The notes below the pieces were generated by a model. The model saw only the letters and a program-made list of their open reading frames with translations. It ran no database searches and was not told the origin of the DNA. A program made the translations under genes and the position numbers. This document shows positions 52,536-61,598 of a DNA stretch of 64,000 nucleotides, in pieces; position 1 is the first letter of the stretch; each line of letters starts with the position of its first letter. The stretch comes from Fratercula arctica (lineage: Eukaryota; Chordata; Aves; Charadriiformes; Alcidae), in the NCBI GenBank assembly GCA_947846985.1, contig CANTUZ010000008.1, positions 36,722,817 through 36,786,816 of the forward strand, given 5' to 3'.

Positions 52536-52845
52536 GGGCCAGCAGTTGGCACTCAACCTTTTTTGTAAAAGTCACCTTATCTGCTACTATTAGACACTGG
52601 GATGGCACTCCTCTCTTTCAGTTTTTGGCACACAAGCATCTCATCTCCACTCTGCATGCGGAAAAATCACAAAATTTATATTTAGCTCTCCTCATAAACT
52701 TGGACAATATGACAAGTGTCTAATCCAAATAATTGTTTAAGATTATTACAATGATAATTATTGCGCTGATAATAACAACACATTATTTCAGCTGACAATA
52801 CATTAGTTCCTTAGGGAGATAAACTGCAAGGCCAATGGATTTATC

Positions 52846-52944
52846 TTGATAACAAAATGGGTTACTATTAACTATGCTTATAATTTTTCCATCCATGCAC
52901 AAAGAAATCTCCCATTGAGTTCATTGTCTTTTGACTGACTGCTG
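52846..52944 (+). pseudogene. DNAH11: Dynein exon remnant, start of stalk (NEMS..YY..NYTTP..FKNLL)
   Basis: NKMGYY is read at 52851-52868, where the family has NEMS--YY. NYAYNFS follows (family NYTTPKS). The block ends FD-stop-LL for FKNLL, placed exactly before a strong donor CTG/GTAAGA after 52944. The expected QNERR residues are deleted and about six codons appear inserted in the second half. The following stalk exons (KK-NE... to EERK) were not found with confidence between 52945 and 55864. Confidence 0.45.
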
Positions 52945-55864
52945 GTAAGAGTTTTCTCTACATATACATAACAGGACTGGATCCCAAATTAGTATGATGT
53001 TCTTGTTATTCTGCTATTGTCTAAGCAAAGCCCAGAAGCCTATACCTTTTCTTTGCACTATAGGAGTAGGACTACTGGCTTTGAAAATGCCTCTTAAAAA
53101 TTACGAAATGGAAGACAAATGAGGGATAAAACCAGCTGTGAATCTATTCGGATTTTACAGAGTAGATACATAAATGAGAACAACAAATCTTAACCTAACT
53201 ATGATTTCCTGTACGTAGCAGCATAGAAGAGATGGCTGTACATCCATGAACTTCCATTAAACCAGAATTTTCACTATACCGGTAATACAAACTTTGGACA
53301 TTACAGTTCCAGCCTCTGATTATGATTTTGGGCTGTAGCAGGTAATTATCTTTTATCCCTGACTTTTATTCTCATTCTGAAAAGTATCTAAGGACACTTG
53401 ATCAAGGGAAGGATCTTTCCCAGTGATCACGTTTTTGCAGGAAGGCAAACATACAGAACTGTATTGTTAAAAATCTGCGGCCCAGTGTCTTCAAAGAACT
53501 TTGGATCAGACCATAAGTCTTGACTTAACACTTACTCACTTACAAAAACTGCTATAATCAAAAACCGTTAAAAATCCATACATGTTTTGTTTAGTTCATC
53601 TGCTTCATATCTTTCCTATATATTTATCACTGTGCTGAGCTGGTTTTTTTTACTTTGTCTTTACAACATACCTTCTTAAAAAGAATAATTAATCCAGGTC
53701 AAGAATACTATAAAATTCTTTGGAAATTTTGATAATTGTCATGGACATTTATTTGCTAAAAAATACATTTGACACCACAAGACTAACATTAATATGCAAA
53801 TCAGTGGACTATAAAATTCATTTTGGTGCCTCCAGGGCAGTATTTTTATAAATACAGAAAGATAATAATGCATCCTCCAGAGGACGAAAAATAATTATAC
53901 AAATTTGCAACAAAGCCCAAGGCAGTGTCTCCTTTTAACTGTCTGTTTTTAATATCATTTAAATCTTGTTAAAACTTAATTACCAATTCTCTTTTGTAAT
54001 AATTTAAGTGGAAGAGCTGAGGCCTAAGCTTCATGTTTGAGAGAGAGGACTTCATCAGAGAAACAAAGACGCCAAGGCACAGACTGACAAAATAGGACAG
54101 TGCACAGTAAAACTTGGTAAAGGAAAAGTCATCAGAGACGATGATGAACAGAATATACACAGAGCTGTTAACATCTGCATAAAGTGGAACTGAGCTGATG
54201 TCTTGTATGATGGTAATACAAATACACCAGCATATATATAAACCTAAATATAATATTTATATCTACAAATATATACTTATGTATATATGGTATAGCTCAA
54301 GCTGTATCCACCTGGGAGGGGAGTTGCAGGACCAGGGCCTTCATCTCCTGTCCCTGTTCCCCAGCTGTTCTGTCTGGGAGATGGTGGCTGCTCAGAGCAG
54401 CTTTAAAAGGGAGTGGATCTAAGTTCAAAGCTGGCCTGGTTACAAGGTTTCGGCAATGCCTGGAGGAGGCACATTTTATGGGGAATTTCTACTGTTTGAA
54501 TACCTGTGGATCCCTGTTTATTTTTTAAGGCTGCATGTCTGAACAAGATAATCTGTTCTCTTTCTCCATGGCTGATAGAAACAGGTACAATGGCAGCTCT
54601 ACCTCTGTATCAGAGGTATGAGGTCAGGGAGAGGGCCTCAGCTTTGTACCCCAAATAAGGCACCTGGTGAGCCATTTAAAAGAAATGTTGCACTGTCAAA
54701 ACCTGTTTCTTTGGACTGATTTACTGAAGATTCTGTACCCGTTACTTTTTTATGTGTTCATCCAAAGATCCCAGCAATGTCTTCTCTCTTTACATTAGAG
54801 GTAACGCAGAGAGTAAAGCATATGGCTTCTCTGCACTGTGGTGCTACCCCCCGCCGCCTCCTCTTCCCCCTGGTTTCTCCTTTGCTGCCAAGAAAGATGA
54901 GGGATGTAGAAAACAGGGTAGCTTCTTGATTTCCTCCATCAGCAACACACATCCCATTGACACGGAGACTGCTGCCTCAGGTCTTTTCTTGGTGTCATGT
55001 TTGCCAGCTAGTGTTTAGTAACAAGTGTCACTGTCTGCTCCTCTGCTTTGAACTAGAACACATTTCTGTTAGCCTTCACATCCAACTGAAAGCAGCTTTG
55101 CATTGATTTAATTCACCCTTTTTAGTATGACCATACTCACAATGAGGGATGTGCATCCAAACTTCCAGCTACTGCACAATTGCCACTGGGCATAAATTCA
55201 AGTGATTTGGCACAGCATCTGGTTGGGAATCAATTCCCATTGGTTCATGCTGCCCAGCGCGTGCGTTCCTTTTGATTGAAACGCCAGGCGTTTGTTAGCA
55301 TTACTGATGCTGGTGACAGGCGTCCTCATAGCACTTCTCTGTGCTTTCAGGCTGCGTATTCATTGAGTGTTGATGGAAATAAGAGACGGAAAATATTAGA
55401 GAAGGCGGTATATTACAGATTTCGCGTACTTGCCTTATTGCATTAACAAATAACTTGTTCATTTGCAAATATACAAATTCATCATATTTGTGACTGACAC
55501 TTTGTATGCCTCAATTTTTCCTAGAATGATAATGCTTAAATTTTAAGATGTCAAAACTATGTTTTTATTTAACTGCATAGACTACTCACAAATCTTGTAG
55601 CTTTCATATAGAAATAGTATCCTTCAGAGCTAGAAGTATGGCATATATAATAAGCCTCTTTAATTTGTAAAACCTTGAAATTTAAATCAAGTGTTAAATA
55701 GGCTGTCATTTGCACCTGTGCAATTGAATTTGAAGTTGAGGGGTTTCCTGAACTGGACTAGGTTGTAAATATGGTGGTTTCATTGGGCTGTAAATACATT
55801 TGCTTCTAATCATTGTTTGCCACAACCGCAGTGGGTGTGAAAATGGAGGTGTGATATTTTCCAG
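52945..55864 (+). other. Interval where the first stalk exons are expected; nothing secure
   Basis: The family would place the ascending stalk helix here. The only hint is 55351-55407, bounded by a strong acceptor (TCTGTGCTTTCAG) and a GTATAT donor at the expected phase, but its peptide shares few residues with the family. AT-rich simple sequence lies around 54230-54290. No other element is recognised. Confidence 0.4.
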
Positions 55865-55978
55865 GTTGTTGCTAGTCAGGCAGAAATTATGAAGCAGCAA
55901 CAAGAGTCGAAAGATGATCTTGCTAAAGCTGACCCTGCTCTCAATGCAGAAAATGCTGCCTTAAATATTTCAAATACA
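55865..55978 (+). pseudogene. DNAH11: Dynein heavy chain exon remnant, stalk coiled coil (DLAKA-PAL)
   Basis: After acceptor TTTTCCAG the frame reads VVASQAEIMKQQQESK then DDLAKADPALNAENAALN, matching the near-invariant (E/D)DL-KAEPAL-AA--ALNTLN of the dynein stalk helix; about half of 39 aligned positions are identical to the class pattern I recall. The helix forms part of the antiparallel coiled coil that carries the microtubule-binding domain. At the end, TLN(K/R) has become ISNT and the sequence is ACAATAATG where a donor is expected, so splicing to the next exon at 56094 is probably lost. The frame meets a stop at 56006. Confidence 0.82.
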
Positions 55979-56093
55979 ATAATGTGTCTCTGTTCCTTGC
56001 TTTGAGGTAAAACGATCAGAATTTTTTCCCCTGGTTGTAAGTTCTGGATCTATACTTCTTACAACTGAGCTTTGCAATCTTGTCAGCTTTTAG

Positions 56094-56227
56094 GTAAACC
56101 TGATGGAGTTGAGAACTTTCCTGAACATACCTGAGCTATAAACAATGTGTTGCAGCACCGTGGGGCCTTGTGTTTCCAGAGGAAAAAGTCCAGAGGCTGG
56201 AAAACTGCAAAGATATACGTGGAGAAG
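56094..56227 (+). pseudogene. DNAH11: Dynein heavy chain exon remnant (VNL-ELK.. to SWK-AK--)
   Basis: The 134-bp exon has an exact acceptor (CAGCTTTTAG before 56094) and donor (AAG/GTAACT after 56227). The first frame reads VNLMELRTFLNIPEL, the class pattern being VNLSELK-FPNPP. It then hits TAA at 56139 where Val is expected. After a frameshift the end reads KKSRGWKTAKIYVEK, matching PKDRSWKAAK-FMGK. It follows the stalk exon by only 115 bp, and the continuity ALN-then-VNL is exactly the family order. Confidence 0.82.
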
Positions 56228-59200
56228 GTAACTGAAAAAGTGATGGGAGCACATTTGAGATATATGATTTATTTGAACAGTCCAAGTAAATGAGGTTTTA
56301 TTGCTAGGCATAGGTTTTCTAGTGATATTTCAAGAAAATATCAAAGATCACAGAAATGGCAGGAGCTTGTCAAATTCTAAAAATGTTCCCAGGTTAATTT
56401 CAAGACCCTTTGCCATCTTATTTCTGCAAAATGTGACGTATTTAAACATTGCCAAAGAATACACTTCTTAAATGCCAGTATATTTTAGGAAACATAAAGG
56501 CTCTGAGATGTATGTCAAAACCCCAGGTTCCCCAGATGGGTGCCACAGAAAATCTTTCTCCAAAGAAGCTTCAGAAATTTCGGTCTAATGTGTATTATTA
56601 ATGCAAGTCTGTGACAGCTCTTGAGAGGGCTGTTATTATCAGGCTTGTTTGGACTGGACTATGTCAGACGACCACAGGCTGAAAACTCGGAGTGTTCAGC
56701 CTTGCTTGTACTTCAGGTAGGCAGTCGTAAGACACCTACCCAACACTATACCTTCTTCTTGCCGTGCCTTGGAGGCCTGCAATTCCCAAATAATCCCTGT
56801 GTGTGAAAAGGGAAACAAATTCCTGCTTCCTTTGCTTGAGGCTTGGGAAATACTAACTTTTATCATTCTACTGAGAAGCTGGTGGCGGCAGCGCTGAAAT
56901 GCCAAAGAGGTAGGTAGTGGGAGCTTTACAGCATGCCTGTTTACATTGCCTCATCTCCTTTGTGCTGGATTCCTCTGTAGCACATCCTGTCCATTTGTCA
57001 CCAAGAAATAAGATACAGTGGCCAAGAGAAAGTTGCTTCAAGTGAAGGATTAATTTCATACCACGTAAGAAAGATGGCTATTGATACTGGGTGAGGGGAA
57101 CACTAATCATGCTGATAAATATCATGTAGCTGATAGCGTCAGGCACCAAAGGTTCAGTTTCAACATTGCATCCTTTGCAACTCTTGCAAGCTCTGAGGCC
57201 CAGTTAAACACCTGCACGTTTTAAAGTTGAAGCCTTGCTTCATGGGATGGCATGGGGAGATTGAATCCTACCTGCTCTGTGTAAGGTTCCAATCCTCCGG
57301 CATTCTGTAGTAGCTCTGATGAGATACAGAATAGAGAGTAAGGTTCCAAAGCCTTGCAGTACATATCAATAGGTGTTAACTATGAAGAGAAAAAGAATTT
57401 TTTCATTAATGCTAAATGGATCTTTAACATACAGACACTAAATTTCCTAGAACATAAAGAATTCTCTGTGTGCCCCACGTCCCTGAAAGGGAAGGTGGAA
57501 ACATTTTTCAGAAGCTTTAACGGAAGGACAAATATCGTGGGTTTCTTTTCGAATTGCCAGCAGCAGTGTAACTGCACAGCCCCTGCCGCCGGGTTAGGCT
57601 GAGAAGAAGGCTGGGTGACGCACTGGATGCCTTCAGGTGGGTGAAGTAACAGTTATTGTGAGTCGTGTTGTGACAGTCCCCAGTAGCAATACTGCACTCA
57701 TATTGTGGCAGACTTACAGTGTCAAGACTGTGTTCCAGCCTCCAGTCTGCTCTTTTCTCCAGTTCCGCACTGCCTAGCCCAGGTTATCTAAAGTTAAATG
57801 ATTGAAAAGTACAAATAAAAGGAGTTCAAAATGCACGTCAGGAAAAAGACGCACTTCCCATGGTATTAGACTACAAAATTCTGCTCTGAGTTAGGAAGTA
57901 AGCACACCAGCTATGCCTGTCTTTAATTTGGTGGTGTTTTAAAAGACAGAGTAATTACCAAAATATGGTTGACAGTTTTGAGGTGAAGAAGATACTGATG
58001 TACACTTCACAGATTGCTCTGTCCCCCTTGCTGCAATGGAAAATCAAAGGCTTATGATATTGGACCTTACTGCTTTAAAATCGTTTGAGACAGGGGTGTG
58101 GGGGAATACGTTTAGATTTCAACCTCTCCAGATGTCACTATCCATATCTTAGAGAATATAGCCCCAGTATTCCAATAAAAGGAGTAACTGGAAATTTGTT
58201 GATGGCCCTACGAAGTAACAACATACTGAAATTAAAAAGTAAAATAATTGACCGTCATAGCTGACCATAAAACTGCTGAAATCCTCAGAGGGGTATGGGT
58301 TTTTCAGCTGTCTGTCTTCCTGTGTGTTTTAAGGCTGTGTCTGTGCCCGGCTGCACACACATCCTTCCACCGCAGTCCCATGTAGGATGCAAAGCATGTC
58401 AGGAAACCCTATGTATGAAGATCCTATCTTGACTACCACACAGGTAGAGTTTTAGTTTCTCCTGAGTTATTAATCATTAATAGTTTTGTAATCAGTTTTA
58501 TCCCAGGGATTATTCATGCCACTACTTGGAAGACCCAGTTTGATCTATTGATCAATAAAGAAAATAAGACAAATCAAGTTGTTCCTTAAAATTAAGTTAG
58601 TGATTCAGAGAATCATAGGGTTGGAAGGGACCTCTGGAGATCACCTAGTCCAGCCCCCTGCCAGAGCAGGGTCACCTTAGAGCAGGTTGCACAGGAACGC
58701 GTCCAGGCGGGTTTTTACCCACTGGACCTAATACCTCATTTAGACTAAACATTTAAAAGTTACATTTCTGCAAAGTAATGAATCTAAAATATTTTGTTAC
58801 TTTGGTTGCTTACTGATCTATTTCAGAAAAACAACAGTCCCTGGTGAATAAAAGAAATAAATTACTGCATGCTTCAAGTGGAGTTCATGTTAGTAAATCA
58901 GTCATTAGTCCAATTAAATAATGTTTGTCTCCGGAGATGAATTGTTTCCCACATCCTGGAACAGTTAGAATATCCCCAGGATCACAGACATTTGAAACAG
59001 TGATTGCAAAACACATTATTGAGATATACAATATTTGCATAGTTTGCATGTAGAATGAAAGCTTTGTGTTCTTTTTCTTTATGAGACTGTTGTTAGCAAA
59101 TTGCTAGATTACCCAGAAGACTTGTTGAGATCAGAGAACAAGCCTGCATAAAGAGGTCATGCCTAACACTAAAGACACCCACAACTGCGGGCTTTAAAAA

Positions 59201-59830
59201 CAACAGCATTACCCATTTGAAAATAGCAATAGGAGCCATGGGAAAATAGCATCCTGCAGTCAGTCCAAACATACCGGAATCGGTGGGAGTCGCTCATGCA
59301 AAGTAAAGGCCAGAACTGAGTGTTCTGTGCTACGTATCGACAGTCTTACTGAACTAAAACGGCAGCATTTCCCCAGGTTGTCTTTTAGAATTTGTAATTA
59401 CTCCTTTCTTTTTAACAAACATAACAAAATAATGAAATAGGTGAACTATACTTCGCTTTCTGTGTATGTGAGGTCACTTATTTAATTTTCTCTGTACTAA
59501 TATGTTTTTTAGGTTTCACTAGTTAAACCCCAGAATACAGTGGTTACGTGAGGGAGATATGGAAAAAGACTGGGGAGAAAATTTATTGGTGAAAAAAGAC
59601 TTGTACTTTCATGTAATAATAAACTTCAGTAAAGGGAAGGGTTGGAAAGAACAGGTTTAGTGTCAGAAGAAATATCCAAACTAACATTCAAAATATATAT
59701 GAAAAGCAGATTTGAACCACTTTTTACCAGTGCTGACCCACAACTTATCAAGCTGGTATTTCCACAAGCTTCAAATTTTATTACTAATTAGTCAATCTTC
59801 ACAAATATTTTCCTTTTTTTTTTTCTTTAG
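56228..59830 (+). other. Intron of the dynein pseudogene with a CR1 insertion
   Basis: Canonical GT at 56228 and AG at 59829-59830 bound a 3.6-kb intron between two recognisable exons. It contains the short CR1 copy at 58605-58720; I see nothing else of note in it. Confidence 0.7.
58605..58720 (-). mobile_element. Short CR1 3' end
   Basis: AGAATCATAGGGTTGGAAGG and CCTCTGGAGATCACCTAGTC are CR1 3' end in reverse complement. The following GAGCAGGTTGCACAGGAACG is typical of one avian CR1 subfamily. It sits in the 3.6-kb intron between dynein exons at 56227 and 59831. Confidence 0.9.
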
Positions 59831-60012
59831 GTAGATGGATTTCTGAAAAAGCATATTAATTTTGATAAGGAATACATTTCTGTGGTTCTCTTTAAAACTG
59901 TAAAAGAAGATTAGCTCTGTGACCCAGAGTTCAACTCAAAATTTGTGCAAGCAAAATTTCAGCCGCTGCTGCACACAGTGCTCGGGTTGTTAACATCGTT
60001 AGAGTCCAGGAG
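59831..60012 (+). pseudogene. DNAH11: Dynein heavy chain exon remnant, post-stalk (VDGFL..DPEFN..AAA..NIVR)
   Basis: A long polypyrimidine run and TTTAG precede 59831, and GAG/GTAGGA ends the 182-bp exon at 60012. The frame reads VDGFLKKHINFDKEYI, the family having VD-FL--L-N(F/Y)(D/N)KE-I. It continues VKED to a stop at 59912-59914 (TAG where the family has Tyr) and resumes DPEFNSKFVQAK. A one-base shift at about 59956 then gives SAAAAHSARVVNIVRVQEV, matching S-AAAGLC-WV-NIV-FYEV. The stop lies inside a segment whose length agrees with DNAH9/11-type proteins. The next exon (CDVEPKRQAL region) was not found before the window end. Confidence 0.87.
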
Positions 60013-60254
60013 GTAGGAGTTAAACTGGTGTAAATTTCTTCAGCTCGAAATTTTAAATTTTTGCTTCTTTAAGCCCTTCTTTTCTTAACACAAAGAATTC
60101 ACTTCATGCTTATAGCCATTAAAAGGTACTGAAGAAAAAGTGTTTTGAATGTCATAAATTATTTTTATACTGTGAGAATGGGTTGTGTATTATGGCCATG
60201 GTTCATCTGGAGGGTTCTGACCTTCCCAAAACAGCTCAGCAGAATCGTCTCTGC

Positions 60255-60400
60255 ATGGGGGACCCAGAAGATCTGAATTTAAACCTGGTTCTCTCGCTGA
60301 TCTTCAGGGTGACCTTGGGCAATCTGTGTGCCATTTTCCTGCTCGCTAAAATGAAAATAATACTACTTATGGCCTTTGCAAAGCACTTTCAGAGCAGAGC
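60255..60400 (+). mobile_element. MIR SINE fossil
   Basis: The order GACCCAGAAGATCTGAATTT, AACCTGGTTCTC, GTGACCTTGGGCAATCTGTG, CATTTTCCTG, TAAAATGAAAATAATACTAC and GCAAAGCACTTTCAGAGC matches the MIR consensus as I remember it, + orientation. The open frame over 60183-60428 is therefore repeat, not gene. Confidence 0.8.
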
Positions 60401-61522
60401 ATATGAATCGATAACATCTTCTCCTTAAGTATGTGAAATAGCAGAGGAAACTCTTCCCACTTGCATTAGTGCACTTTTAGCATTTAGAAATGTGAAATTA
60501 TAAGGATTATTGCATGGGAGGGAGAAGCTCAGAAGTGTTCCCCTAATCAATAAGTTGCCAGCTGGAATGCAAAGGAAAACAGCACTAGGGTAATGTACCA
60601 TTTAGTGTGACAAAGAAAGGAGAAAATATATGTTTTCAATGTGAGTATGGTGGCTACCAGTGCAGTCATACTGTACTACGTTGCTGGCTGGCTTGCTTGT
60701 GCTGCAGTAGAGAAGTAGAAAACATATGAAGGGTTTGAAATCTCTATGTTGGTTTTCAAGACTTGCAGTTTTCCTGGAGAGATCTGTCAGTTCAGATAGA
60801 AGAGGAAAGCTAGACTGAGCGCTTTGGCCGCGTGAGCATGCCGTGTTCTGCATGTGGGGACTTCCTTCCCCCTGGGACGCTGCTGTAGCCTCCCCCGGCA
60901 GACAACCGGCACCAGTTGTACTTGGCGCGGTGCGGTTTGCAAGAATGGCAGAAGGCACGATTTTTCACTTGTGTCCATCAGCTTCCCACCTTCTGCAGAG
61001 CCTTTTTGTGGTCCATGCAGATGGATTAATTGCGCTTGAGTAGTGTACATTGCTTGTACACTGTCTCTTAGGCTTTTATAACAGCATTTTATAACGGGCA
61101 CTGTACAGGTCCGGTGTCATCTACTGTGCAGCCTAGCTGAGCCCTGGCAGTAATTAAAGTATTTTAAACCATTTGCTTAATTGCATTAAAAATACACTGA
61201 TGAGCTTGTACTGTTCGAATGTTCTTCAGGAAACCATTAGGCTAAAGCAATTCCCTTTTGGCAATGTTTAACTAATTCACAGTGTTTGTTCTGTGAATTA
61301 CAGCTGGTCTTTATACCGTTTGTTAGTCTTACCTGTAGCAGAGCACTGCTTGCTTCTACCGAGCCCACAGGTTCCTCCTGTTCTTCTTCTTCCCTCCGCT
61401 TTCTCATTGCAGCCTGCCAGGCTCTTCCTTGAAGTGGAGACGTTGGGAACGGCACATGAGAGAAAGAGATGGGCAGCGAAATCCAGCCCTTTTCCCTCCC
61501 AGCTTTGGAGCTTTGGCTATGC

Positions 61523-61598
61523 GTAGAATCATAGAATTGCCTAGGTTGGAAGGGACCTTTCAGATCATCTAGTCTAACCATCAACCTAACTCTGCCAG
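61523..61598 (-). mobile_element. Very short CR1 3' end
   Basis: TAGAATCATAGAATTGCC followed by AGGTTGGAAGGGACCTTTC is a reverse-complement CR1 tail of about 75 bp. It is truncated near TCAACCTAACTCTGCC. Confidence 0.88.

Larger units (their letters stand above)
13545..60012 (+). pseudogene. DNAH11: Decayed axonemal dynein heavy chain gene (DNAH9/11/17 class, probably DNAH11)
   Basis: Exon-sized pieces on the + strand read, in order, as consecutive parts of an outer-arm axonemal dynein heavy chain: AAA3-AAA4 linker, AAA4 ATPase module, stalk coiled coil and the segment after the stalk. Such proteins are about 4,500-residue ciliary motors. The pieces cover only about 450 residues of the middle third; the rest would lie outside the window. 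In-frame stops (14327, 56139, 59912), frameshifts and damaged donors show it is non-functional here. Paralog: the number of residues between the FDKE and DPEFN motifs and the NYNEL-like segment fit the DNAH9/11/17 class. The AT-rich setting with a 36-kb intron favours DNAH11, which I recall as lying on a macrochromosome in birds. That choice is inference. A decayed duplicate rather than the only locus is possible. The spread introns exclude a processed copy. Confidence 0.82.

Noticed and set aside
54230..54290. TA-rich stretch
   Set aside because: Ordinary AT-rich simple sequence with no repeat unit worth separate annotation.
60183..60428. 81-codon plus-strand frame with hydrophobic end
   Set aside because: It overlaps a MIR SINE whose consensus order explains the sequence.
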